From Aegilops tauschii subsp. strangulata (taxonomy: Eukaryota > Streptophyta > Magnoliopsida > Poales > Poaceae): a DNA stretch of 64,000 nucleotides. Position 1 is the first letter of the stretch. Each line of letters opens with the position of its first letter. Position numbers and translations under genes: made by a program. Location of the stretch: contig NC_053039.3 of the NCBI RefSeq assembly GCF_002575655.3, positions 221,855,622-221,919,621 of the forward strand, given 5' to 3'. Below the pieces are notes generated by a model. That model was not told the DNA's origin. It searched no databases and saw nothing but the letters and a program-made list of their open reading frames with translations. Below are positions 20,437-31,934 of the stretch, one piece after another.

Positions 20437-23400
20437 TCAAATTCTCAAGTTTTCACTCGGCAGGAGGAGGACTTGCTGGCTCGACGAAACTGTCAAGGTC
20501 GATGCCGTCTGCAATGCAAGTAGCAGCATTGATGATGGTCTCCATGAAGGATTGGAATTGAAGCTTCTTGGTGTTGGCAACCTTGAGAGCCGCCAGCTTC
20601 TCTTCTTTGACTTCCTTGTAATGAACACGGGCGAGTGACAAAGCTACGTCAGCACCACAGCGGGCGGCTGACTTCTTCCACGCCTACACTCGCTCCGGTA
20701 TGCTGTTGAGTCGAGTCATCAGTGACTCAAGGTCGTTCAGAAGCACACCCTCTGGCCATAACTCCTTGTCGATCTGGGACAGCGCGACCTTCAGTCGAGC
20801 GATGTAATCCAAGACACTGACAAGACGAGATTCCAGTCGCGGCACGTTCATTGCAGCTTCGTCTTTGATGGGAGAGTTGATAGGGTCCAGACCTGTCTCG
20901 ATCCGCCCAGTTTCTTCCTCGAAGTTCTGACAGAATTCTGCACGCACAGGAAGGTGTTGGATTGACAGAAACATAATGAAAAAGTTCTCTACAGTCAGTC
21001 GGATACAGAAAAAGACCTTCAAGCATGAGGAACATCTTCTTGGCAAGATCTCCTAGATAAGTTTCCAGATCATCTCTCTTCCGAGTGAGAGTATCAACTC
21101 TGTCTTCCAAGGCCGCCTTCTCCTCCTTCAGCTGCACGACTTCTTTCTTCGCTTCATCAACGACAGTTTTTAACTTGGCGTTCTCTTCTTCCAACTTTCC
21201 GACTGAAGCCAGCTTCTTGTCGGCAAGTTTAGTTTTCTCCCGCACCGTCTTCTGCGCCCCTGCAAGGTCAAGATCCTTCTGCTCTAGAGCCTGCTTCATT
21301 TTTTCTAAAGAAATAACATTCTTCAGACGAGCTTGGAGTTGACGATTTTCACTACGCACATCTGTTCGAGTGGAATCACTCGGTTTAAAGGCTGAAAGGG
21401 AAAGATGGGAAGGCGAGCAGTCGACAAATTGTTACCTCCCATGACAGCTGCTTCATCTTAGGCTTTCTTCAGATTCTCCTTAGCCAGCTCCAAGTCGAGA
21501 TTGAGTCGAATTTTCTTTTTCTCCAATTCAGAAAACTTGGCCCCAAGCTCACAGGATTTCCGCAATCAATAAACAAGACATGTCAGTCGACAGAGACAAG
21601 GATCGGTCACTTCCGAGTGATAAGATACAAGGTCAGATTATTATGACGAAAAGAGTTCTGAGACTACTACTGAATCAAACATTCAACAGCAGTCTCGGGA
21701 ACTACACCTAGTGGGTGCACTTGACGTGCCCCCACTGGTTTGATTGCCCACTCGACACGGTCCGCCCAGCACGAGTGGAAGGAGTAAAAAACAGCAACAA
21801 CAACAGCTGACTACCCGCATTCGACCACGGTCTCGGGGACTACACCCAGTGGGTGCATTTATCGTGCCCCACTGGTTCAGTTCCCACTTGGCACGATCCG
21901 TCTAGACCAAGTGGAAGTACTACAAACAAACATTTCTCAAAGACCCCCGCCGAATCAAACTTTCGACAGCGGTCTTGGGGACTACACCCAGTGGGTGCAC
22001 TCAGCGTGCCCCCACTAGTTCAAGAGTTCACTCGACACGACCTGGTCGACTCAAGTGAAAGAGCTACAAAGAAAAAGATAAACACCCAGTGGGTGAACAG
22101 ATGCAAGGTGCAAACTCATGATAGATGCACATAAAGTTTCAAAACGCTCATCCACGGACATCTTATGAGTAATAAAGCAGCAGTTTTCAAGTAGCATATC
22201 CTAACAGAGCAAAGATCAAGCTGAAAGACAGTCGAAAATCAACTTACAATCCTACTTACTTGCACGTTGGTTTGAAGGGCAGAGCTGACATCATAGGCGG
22301 CCTTGCTGGTTTCGTACACCACCTTCATTCGGTCCATCATTAGTCCTGCTTGGATCATGGCTTCCTTGGCATCGCCTACCTGGTCCTCCAGGACATGATG
22401 AGTAACAAAAAGTGGACTTGGTGGAATAGACGAGTCAGCCGGAGGAGCTGAAGCCTGGAGTTGCACGGTTGGAGCAGGGGCTTGAGCAGCCAACGCCGAA
22501 GGCCGATCAGTCGACACGGGATCAGCAAAAGAAACAGAAGTCCGAACTGGATCACCAAGTTGCTGAACGACTGGTTCTGATGCCGATGTCGAGTGAGACA
22601 CTTTGTTGGTAGGCACCTTCTTGCTCAGAGTCCTGCCCCTTCTCCCTGTGTTCTTTTGTGGCTCTTCTTCATGGTCATCGTCGTCTGGAAGTTCAATAAC
22701 ATTTGGTGGCGCTACAAAACACTCGACCGTAAGAATTCAATCGACCATCAGAACAGTTGGCAAAGTAAGAGCATGGTTGTGAAGCTCTACCTACCCGAGA
22801 AGTCGCCGCGTCTGCGGTTTCCGCGTCATCCTGCTCCTTGTCAATGTCCATGGACGTCCCAAAAGTAGCAGCACTAAAAGTTCCCAATTCCACTCGGTCA
22901 AACAGGAAAAGAAGTTCCCGATCAAAATGAAAACAGAGAGGAGAAACACTTATGCAGAAGCAACAGGAACATCCACCTTGATCTTGGGCAGGGCCTTCCG
23001 AGGCTTCGGTGGCACAACCCTAGGCTGCTTCGCGGCCTTCTCTGACGGCTCAGGAGTGGACGTCCGAGTGCGCTTTGGAACTTGCGTACTTGGCGGAGCT
23101 GCTTTACCATGCCCACCTGCAGGATCCTGCGGCTTGGAACGCCGTTTAGAGCGGGGTGGTGAGTCGACCTCTCCACTACTACCAGAATCCTCGATGCCTC
23201 CTTCACTATCGTATCCGGATTGCCAGTCGGCGCTTCCGTCTTCACTTTCCTCTCCCTCCTGGAGCTGTTCCCCGTTTGGCATCGAGTACATCTTGGTATA
23301 AATATGCAAAATGTGAGTTAACAAGTATCAGTCAGATTCAGGAGCAATTGCAAATCGTAAGGAGAAAACACTCGGTATTTTGAGCCTGACCTCTTTCTGG

Positions 23401-24385
23401 CTCGTGGTCGGCATCGAATGGCAGAACCCTCCTAGACCCCCTGGGGTTATCTTTGTTCCTAGTGATGCTTCGCAGCCACTGAGCCACTGTCTCGTCGGCG
23501 ACCTCCTCTGGGTGGACCCGAGCGGTGTCGTCAGTGCCCGAATACATCCACATCGGATGGTCATGGGCTTGCAGAGGTTGGATGCGTCGACTCAGCAATA
23601 CCTCCAACAGATCCATGCCAGTCACACCCTCCCGGACTAAGTTAGCGACCTAGTCGACTAAAAGGGACACCTCGCCTTTCTCCTCTGGGGTCACAGTCAG
23701 TCAAGAGGGTTGGCGGAGTCGCTCCATAGTAAAAGGGGGGAGACCGGTCGACTGACCAGGAGTCGGGACGTCATTGCAGTAGAACCAGGTCGACTGCCAT
23801 CCTCGGACCGACTCAGGAAGGGTCATGGAAGGAAAAGTGCTTCTACCCCTAGTTTCAATCCCCAAACCCCCGCACATTTGGATCACATGCGTCTTTTCGT
23901 CAGTTGGATTCGCTTTCTTAACCGTTTGAGAACGGCAAGTGAAGATGTGTTTGAAGAGAACCCAGTGCGGTTGGCAACCCAAGAAGTTTTCGCACAATGA
24001 GATGTACGCAGCAAGATAGGTGATTGTGTTGGGGGGGGGAATGGTGAATCTGAGCATGGAAGAAGTTCAAGAAACCCCAAAAAAATGGATGCGGGGGAAG
24101 GGAAAAACCTCAATCGACATGGGCGGTGAGGAGGACACGCTCGCCCTCACACGGCTGGGGCTCAGATTCCCCCTCTGGAAGCCTCCAAGATCCATCAACA
24201 ATCAAGCCGTCGGCGGCGAGCTTTTCCAAGTCTTCTTGCTTGATAGTGGAATGGATACAGTCCCCCTGGATCCAACCAGGGGGCAAACCGGACCGCGACG
24301 ACGTCCCCCTCGCCGTCTTCTTGCCTTTGGCCGCCGCCGTCGCCTTCTTTGCACGCTCCAAGGCCGCCATCTTGTAGTTCACCAT
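20437..24385 (-). pseudogene. Antisense multi-exon gene (aORF) of element B, Transposase_28/putative-gypsy-type family
   Basis: Reads opposite to pol. Exon 1 starts at 24385 in a good context (GCCGCCATGG). It runs to about 23395: MAALERAKKATAAAKGKK, LPPHPFFWGFLNFF (after a TGA at 24110), TYLAAYISLCENFLGC, WVLFKHIFTCRSQ, then DLLEVLLSRRIQPLQAHDHP. This resembles the PF04195-type plant domain found in gypsy-associated ORFs. Exon 2 (about 23287-22950) is acidic then Lys/Arg/Pro-rich. Further exons lie at 22893-22693 and 22616-22239. A coiled coil (21359-21050, Lys/Glu heptads) leads to a C-terminal domain (LWPEGVLLNDLESLMTRLNS) ending near 20453. Damage: stops at 24110, 23701 and 23654 and frameshifts near 24080 and 21045. 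Exon borders are inferred. Function unknown. Confidence 0.75.
21690..22100. repeat. Hairpin-forming tandem repeats (about 140 bp) within the antisense gene's intron
   Basis: The word actacaccyagtgggtgca occurs at 21701, 21839 and 21981, with a partial copy near 22083, giving periods of 138 and 142 bp. Each unit contains AGTGGGTGCAC, a 5-7-nt loop, and GTGCCCCCACT or a variant, complementary except at one position. They lie between antisense-gene exons at 22239 and 21530. Confidence 0.8.
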
Positions 24386-24500
24386 GGCGGCGGAATGCGC
24401 ACGGGCGAGCGGAGGTGTCGAGAGTAGAGGAAGGCACGGTGGAGAAGCAAAGGAAGAAGAGATTTAATGAGGCGTACTGTACATTGCATCGGCCTCGACG

Positions 24501-24512
24501 CCTTTTATGGGC
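24501..24512 (-). promoter_or_regulatory. TATA box of B's antisense gene
   Basis: CCCATAAAAGG on minus, about 115-125 bp upstream of the ATG at 24385, followed by a CT-rich leader (TCTCTTCTTCCTTTGCTTCT). Spacing and composition fit a plant RNA polymerase II core promoter separate from the LTR. Confidence 0.55.
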
Positions 24513-24919
24513 CTGCTTCCGAGTGGCTGACCCGAGGGCCCAAGCAATCCTATCATATCCCGCAACAGTCGCTCACCCGATATGTGGCAAAAAAGGCAGT
24601 GCGGGGATCGAGGCGCCCCTGTCTACTCGCTCCGATTACTGCGGCACGCTCCATCCCGCGCGCTTCTCCAAAATTTCAAATCTCGTGAGATCCCGGAACC
24701 GTAGAGAAATCAATCGCGCCGAAGATTTCGTGCTATAACCCACTCAGAGATTATCAACATAATTCACTCGACGATCTTTGAATTGATCAAGGCGACTGAA
24801 ACGAGATTGAAGCTTCAGCATGATTTCCATACTCGAGTGAAATGCCTCCGAAGCATGGAATCGAGTCAGAACCAACTTCAACCCTTCTTCACTCGGACCT
24901 CAATCCATTCGGGGGCTAA

Positions 24920-25495
24920 TGATGATGACATGCACCTAGGGTAGGGCCATAGGCCTGACCTAGACGCCATACCCAAGGACACAACCCAAGAGTCAAGGAC
25001 ATTCAAAGTACAACAGAAGAAAACAACTGAAATCACCTTGGAGTGCAATCCACTCGACCAGCTATCCCACTCGGATACCCCAATTCCACTCGGCCATACG
25101 AAGAATCACTCGGAGTACAGAAGGTCTAGAGCCACCCCATGATGGCAACGGTCAGGCGTTCACTCCATAGTCTTAAAGATCATTATAGTCATTTATTGCT
25201 AGCGTTACCAGTAATGCCCCTGCCTTAACGTACATTAAACCTTGTGTAACTGAGGGCTGGAAGGGCCTGGCGCACTCTATATAAGCCACCCCCTCCTCTG
25301 GCCAAGGGTTCGCACCCCCTGTAACTCTCATGCTTAATCCAGTCGACTAGCCTCCGGGCACCGACACGTAGGGCTGTTACTTCCTCTAAGAAGGGCCTGA
25401 ACTCGTAAAACTTGCGTACACAACCTCTCCATAGCTAGGGCCTTGCCTCCTCCTACGTACCCCCTATTCTTACTGTCAGACTTGCACCCACGACA
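24920..25495 (+). repeat. 3' LTR of element B
   Basis: 576 bp, TGATGATGACATGCACC to GCACCCACGACA, TATA at about 25278-25286. It is preceded by a purine-containing tract (ttcgggggctaa, 24909-24919), a plausible PPT. TSD gggag follows at 25496-25500. Confidence 0.92.
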
Positions 25496-26135
25496 GGGAG
25501 TTGATACGTCTCTGTCATATCTACTTTTCCTAACGCTTTACTGATGTTGTTTTCAGCAGAACTGCCATGGTGTTGTTTTTGTGCAGAAATAAAAGTTCTC
25601 AGAGTGGAACGAAACTTTGCGAGGATTTTTTATATAATAAAAGAGAATTTCTGGAGCCAAGAACCACCGGAGGGGGGCATCTGGGTGGGCACAACCCACC
25701 AGGGCGCCGCCCCCCAAGCGCACCCAGGTGGGTTGTCCCCACTTGGTGGCCCCGCAGACCCTGAAACCGACGCTATAAAATCCTATTTTCCACACAAAAA
25801 TCGGGGAGAAAGAATTATCGCGTTCCACGAGACGGAGCCGCCGCCGTCTCTTGTTCTTCATCGGGAGACCAGATCTGGAGTCCATTTGGGGCTCCGGAGA
25901 GGGGGATCTTCGATCTTCGTCATCACCAACCCTGCTCCATCACCAATTTCATGATGCTCCCCACCGGGAGTGAATAATTCCTTCATAGGCTCGCTGGTCG
26001 GTGAGGAGTTGGATGAGATTCATCATGTAATCGAGTTAGTTTTGTTAGGGCTTGATCCCTAGTACCCACTATGTTCTGAGATTGATGTTGCTATGACTTT
26101 GCCATTCTTAATGCTTGTCACTTTGGGCCCGGGTG

Positions 26136-27776
26136 TGATGCCTACTACACAACCTTCTTCTTGTAGACGTTGTTGGGCCTCCAAGTGCAGAGGTTTGTAG
26201 GACAGTAGCAAATTTCCCTCAAGTGGATGACCTAAGGTTTATCAATCCGTGGGAGGCGTAGGTTGAAGATGGTCTCTCTCAAACAACCCTGCAACCAAAT
26301 AACAAAGAGTCTCTTGTGTCCCCAACACACCCAATACAATGGTAAATTGTATAGGTGCACTAGTTCGGGGAAGTGATGGTGATACAAGTGCAATATGGAT
26401 GGTAGATATAGGTTTTTGTAATCTGAAAATATAAAAACAACAAGGTAACTAATGATAAAAGTGAGCCCAAACGGTATTGCAATGCTAGGAAACAAGGCCT
26501 AGGGTTCATACTTTCACTAGTGCAAGTTCTCTCAACAATAATAACATAATTGGATCATATAACTATCCCTCAACATGCAACAAAGAGTCACTCCAAAGTC
26601 ACTAACAGCGGAGAACAAATGAAGAGATTATGGTAGGGTATGAAACCACCTCAAAGTTATTCTTTCAGATCGATCTATGATAGAGTTCGTACTAGAATAA
26701 CACCTTAAGACACAAATCAACCAAAACCCTAATGTCACCTAGATACTCCAATGTCACCTCAAGTATCCATGGGTATGATTATACGATATGCATCACACAA
26801 TCTCAGATTCATCTATTCAAACCAACACAAAGTACTTCAAAGAGTGCCCCAAAGTTTCTACTGGAGAGTCAAGACGAAAACGTGTGCCAACCCCTATGCA
26901 TAAGTTCACGAGGTTACGGAACTCGCAAGTTGATCACCGAAACATGCATCAAGTGAATCACATGATATCCCATTGTCACCACAGATAAGCACATGCAAGA
27001 CATACGTCAAGTGTTCTCAAATCCTTAAAGACTCAATCCGATAAGATAACTTCAAAGGGAAAACTCAATCCATTACAAGAGAGTAGAGGGGGAGAAAACA
27101 TCATAAGATCCAACTATAATAGCAAAGCTCGTGATACATCAAGATTGTGCTGAATCAAGAACACGAGAGAGAGAGAGATCAAACACATAGCTATTGGTAC
27201 ATACCCTCAGCCCCGAGGGTGAACTACTCCCTCCTCGTCATGGAGACCGCCGGGATGATGAAGATGGCCACCGGTGAGGGATCCCCCCCTCCGGCAGGGT
27301 GCCGGAACAGGGTCCCGATTGGTTTTTGGTGGCTACAGAGGCTTGCGGCGGCGGAACTCCCGATCTATTCTGTTCTCCGTGTTTTTAGGGTATATGGATA
27401 TATATAGGCGAAAGAAGTCGGTCAGGGGAGCCACGAGGGGCCCACGAGGGTGGGGGGCGCGCCCAGGGGGTAGGGCGCGCCTCCCTGCCTCGTGGCTTCC
27501 TCGAAGCTTCCCTGACGTCTACTCCAAGTCTCCTGGATTGCTTCCATTCCAAAAATAACTCTCCCGAAGGTTTCATTCTGTTTGGACTCCGTTTGATATT
27601 CCTTTTCTTTGAAACACTGAAATAGGCAAGAAAAAAGCAATTTGGGCTGGGCCTCCGGTTAATAGGTTAGTCCCAAAAATAATATAAAAGTGTTTAGTAA
27701 AGCCCATAAACATCCAAAACAGATAATATAATAGCATGAATACTTCATAAATTATAGATACGTTGGAGACATATCA
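26136..27776 (-). repeat. 3' LTR of element D
   Basis: 1641 bp, TGATGCCTACTACACAACC to GGAGACATATCA on plus. ORFs inside it (26232-26495, 26732-26988, 27147-27640) recur at the same places in the other LTR and reflect duplicated LTR sequence, not genes. A TATA-like tatatccat is at 27393-27402 in the minus sense. Confidence 0.92.
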
Positions 27777-30700
27777 GCATCCCCAAGCTTAATTCCTGCT
27801 CGTCCACGAGTAGGTAAATGATAAAAGAAATAATTTATGAAGTGTGAATGCTAGCAGGTGCACAAGTTTGATCAATGATAATTTCAATCACCTTTTCTAG
27901 CATTATCATATGTCATAACAGTAGCTCATCTCATAAAACTTTTTATGATCAAGTAACAAGCTATTCACATGTTTAAAGTATAGATCATAAACTTTCTTGA
28001 AAACTAACAAACCATGTTATTGGTCATCAAACAATTACAATTCATCTGATTTTCAGGAAGGGTCTATGTCAGAGCTTTGATTCAGCAAACTTCACATACT
28101 CAACTATCATTTAGTCTTTCACAATTGCTAACACTCACGTGATATTTATGGGTTCAAAGTTTTAATCAGACACAGAGAAAGATAGGGGCTTATAGATTCG
28201 CCTCCCAACCTTTTACCTCAAGGGTAATGTCAACAATAATAGTTCATGATGCCTTACATCCAATTGGATATATGTATCAGGATCTTTCCAACACAATGTG
28301 CTTGCCAAAGGATAAAATGTAAAAAGGAAAGGTGAAGATCACCATGACTCTTGCATAAGGTATAAGACAAGAATAAAAGATAGGCCCTTCGCAGAGGGAA
28401 GCAGAGGTAGTCATGCGCCTTTATAGTTGGATGCACAAAATCTTAATGCGAAAGAACATCACTTTATATTGCCACTTGTGATAGGGACCTTTATTATGCA
28501 GCCCGTCTCTTTTATTGCTTCCACATCACAAGATCGTATAAAGCTTATTTTCTCCACACTAATAGATCATACATATTTAGAGAGCAATTTTTATTGCATG
28601 CTCCGATGACAACTTACTTGAAGGATCTTACTCAATCCATAGGTAGGTATGGTGGACTCTCATGGCAATACTGGTTTAAGGAATGTTTGGAAGCACAAGT
28701 AGTATCTCTACTTGGTGCAAAGAATTTGGCTAGCATGAGGGGGAAAGGCAAGCTCAGCATGTTGGATGATCCATGACAATATACTTTATTTCAGATATAA
28801 GAAAACATAACCCATTATCCTTGTCCAACATCAACCTTTTAACATGTCATATTTTAATGAGTGCTCACAATTACAAAATATGTCCAAGATAGTATATTTA
28901 TATGTGAAATCTCTCTTCCCTCAATATTCTTTCATGAATTGTTCAAGTGACCAATACAATGTTTGCTAACCTTCAATAAATTTACCACCTCTACTTCTTA
29001 TATGTGAAGTCATTACTCCCCATGGGATAGGCATATGAAACATATATAATTTCATATTTATGACATTCAAATCATTCAACCATTTACTCATAGGATATAA
29101 GTGAAGCACACGAGTAAATGACAAACTACTCCAAAAAGATATAAGTGAAGATCAATGAGTAGTTAAATAATTATGTAGCTATGTGAAGACTCTCTCTCAT
29201 TTAAGAATTTCAGATCTTGGTATTTTATTCATACAGCAAGCAAAACAAAATAAAACAACATTTCAAGGATAGCACTCATCATGTGAAGAAGCAAAAACTT
29301 AGGCTCAACCGATACTAACCGATAATTGTTGAAGAAGAAAGGTGGGATGCTAACCGGGGCATCCCCAAGCTTAGACGCTTGAGACTTCTTGCAATATTAT
29401 CTTGGGATGCCTTGGGCATCCCCAAGCTTGAGCTTTTGTGTCTCCTTAATTCCTCTCATATCACGGTCTCCCTAAATCTCAAGAGCTTCATCCACACAAA
29501 ACTCAACAAGGACTCATGCGAGAAGTTAGTATAAACCAATGCAAAAACCTTATCATACTCTACTAGCAAATCACTAAAATTATTGTTCAACATTGCATAC
29601 TAAATGCCTCTGCATATTTAATAGTCCTATCCTCAAATAGAATCATTAAACAAGCAAACATATGCAAACAATGCAAACATAACAGCAATCTGCCTAAACA
29701 GGATAGTCTGTAAAGAATGCTGCAAGATCCATACTTCCCTAGCTCCAAAAATTATGAAAGAAAATTCCCACTGTAGTAAATTTATCAGATCTTATTATGC
29801 AAAAGGTTTCAACATTTTATCACATTCTGAATTTTCTAGGGAATTTTTGCAACAGCGGTAAACTTTCTGTTTTGAAACAGCAACATGTATACTTGCAAAA
29901 TAAGCATGGTAAAGGCTATCCTTGACATTTTTATTGAAAATAAAGATGCAAACATTATTCTAAATAACATCAAGCAAATACTAACAAAAGAAAATGACGC
30001 TCCAAGCAAAACACATATCATGTGGTGAATAAAAATATAGCTCCAAGTAAAGTTACCGATGAATGAAGACGAAAGAGGGGATGCCTTCCGGGGCATCCCC
30101 AAGCTTAGGCTCTTGGTTGTCCTTGAATATTACCTTGGGGTGCCTTGGGCATCCCCAAGCTTAGTCTCTTCCCACTCCTTTTCCATAGTCCATCGAATAT
30201 TTACCCAAAACTTGAAAACTTCACAACACAAAACTTAACAGAAAACTCGTAAGCTCCGTTAGTATAAGAAAATAAATCACCACTTAGGTACTGTTGTGAA
30301 CTCATTCTAAATTTATATTGGTGTAATATCTACTGTATTCCAACTTATATATGGTTCATACCCTCCGATACTACTCATAGATTCATCAAAATAAGCAAAC
30401 AACATATAGAAAACAGAATCTGTCAAAAACAGAATAGTCTGTAGTAATCTGCATCAAACGCAAACTTCTGGAACTCAGAAAAATTTGCCAAAATAGGACG
30501 ACCTAGATAATTTGATTATTGATCTACTGCAATTGGAATCAGTATTTATCACTTTCTGGTGATTTTTAACAATTGTTTCGTTAGCAGAAAGTTTCTGTCT
30601 TTTTCAGCAAGATCAAATAATTATCATCCAAGAAGATCCTATAGGTCTTACTTGGCACAAACACTAATTAAAACGGCACAAACACTAATTAAAACAAAAA

Positions 30701-30840
30701 ACCACATCTAAACAGAGGCTAGATCAAATATTTATTACTAAACAGAACCAAAAAGCAATAAACAAAAATAAAATTGGGTTGCCTCCCAACAAGCGCTAAC
30801 GTTTAACGCCCCTAGCTAGGCATGATGATTTCAATGATGC
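27777..30840 (-). other. Noncoding 3' half of element D with a 733-bp duplication and five PPT copies
   Basis: AT-rich with no credible ORF. The exact 14-mer GCATCCCCAAGCTT (AAGCTTGGGGATGC in sense) occurs at 27777, 29359, 29416, 30093 and 30149. The pairs at 29359/29416 and 30093/30149 lie 734 and 733 bp apart within similar sequence, so a block of about 733 bp is duplicated in tandem. Only the copy at 27777-27790 abuts the LTR and would act as the PPT. Confidence 0.8.
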
Positions 30841-31710
30841 TCACATAAGAGATAAGAATTGAAACATAAAGAGAGCATCATGAAGAATATGACTAGCACA
30901 TTTAAGTCTAACCCACTTCCTATGCATAGGGATTTTGTGAGCAAACAAATTATGGGGACAATAATCAACTAGCATAGGAAGGCAAAACAAGCATAACTTT
31001 AAAATTTTAAGCACATAGAGAGGAAACTTGATATTATTGCAATTCCTACAAGCATATGTTCCTCCCTCATAATAATTTTCAGTAGCATCATGAATGAATT
31101 CACCCATATAACCAGCACATAAAAGCATTCTTTTCATGATCTACTTGCATAGAAATTTTACTACTCTCCACATAAGCAATTTTCTTCTCATTCGGAATAG
31201 TGAGAGCAAACTCAACAAAATAATTATCATGTGAGGCATAATCCAATTCAAAACTAAAATCATGATGACAAGTTTCATGGTTATCATTATTCTTAATACC
31301 ATATAATCATCACAATAATCATCATAGATAGCAACTTCATTCTCATAATCAATTGGAACCTCTCCCGAAATAGTGGATTCATCACTAAATAAAGTCATGA
31401 CCTCTCCAAATCCACTTTCATAAGTGTCACAATAAGATTCAACACCCTCCAAAATAGTGGGATCATTACTTCCTAAAGTTGACACTCTTCCAAACCCACT
31501 TTCATCAATATAATCATCATAAATAGGAGGCATGCTAACATCATAATAAATTTGCTCATCAAAACTTGGGGGACAAAAAATATCATCTTCGTCAAACATA
31601 GAATCCCCAAGCTTGTGGCTTTGCATACCATTAGCATCATGGGTATTTGAAGAATTCATACTAAAAACATTGCAATCATGCTCATCATTCACATATTTTA
31701 TGCCAAGCAT
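30841..31710 (-). pseudogene. Acidic PIYDD-type ORF of element D, interrupted
   Basis: 31710-31141 begins MLGIKYVNDEHDCNVFSMNS. It is Asp/Glu/Tyr-rich with PPIYDDYIDES and two similar modules (ESGFGRVSTLGSND and ESGFGEVMTLFSDE). After about residue 130 the frame becomes hydrophobic nonsense, and the plausible continuation (VEFALTIPNEKKIAYVE) lies in another frame, so there is a frameshift near 31285. A TAG at 31141 precedes the last part, 31137-30841, with CRNCNN and CPHNLFAHKIPMHRKWV. The composition, PIYD motifs then Cys/His/Met-rich sequence, parallels the long ORF of element N. No enzyme motif. Function unknown. Confidence 0.5.
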
Positions 31711-31934
31711 TCTATCTAATTATTCTTCTAGTACTTGAGCACAATTTTCCTTCCCATCATTTTCACGAAAGATATTAAAAAGATGAAGCATATGAGGCAC
31801 CATTAATTCCATGTTTTTAGTTTTCTTTTATAAACTAAACTAGTGATAAAACAAGAAACTAAAATATTCGATTGCAAGATCTAAAGATATACCTTCAAGC
31901 ACTCACCTCCCCGGCAACGGCGCCAGAAACTGCT

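Larger units (their letters stand above)
4721..25495 (+). mobile_element. Ty3/gypsy Tat-lineage retrotransposon B, complete with TSD GGGAG and a nested element
   Basis: Near-identical LTRs lie at 4721-5295 and 24920-25495, both TG...CA. They are flanked by the 5-bp duplication gggag at 4716-4720 and 25496-25500. Order on plus: LTR, PBS, gag, PR, RT, RNase H, INT, minisatellites, then an antisense multi-exon gene on minus, then LTR. The order PR-RT-RH-INT and an RNase H followed by a second RNase H-like domain fit the Tat lineage. The LTRs differ at roughly 45 of 575 positions by eye (about 92 percent identity), making this the oldest complete insertion here. Element N is nested at 7421-14946. 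Removing N leaves about 13.2 kb. Coding frames are heavily mutated, so this copy is not autonomous now. Confidence 0.93.

Noticed and set aside
26232..27640. Several 60-94-codon ORFs, repeated at 32030-33429
   Set aside because: They occur at the same positions in both LTRs of element D, so their repetition reflects LTR duplication, not a gene family.
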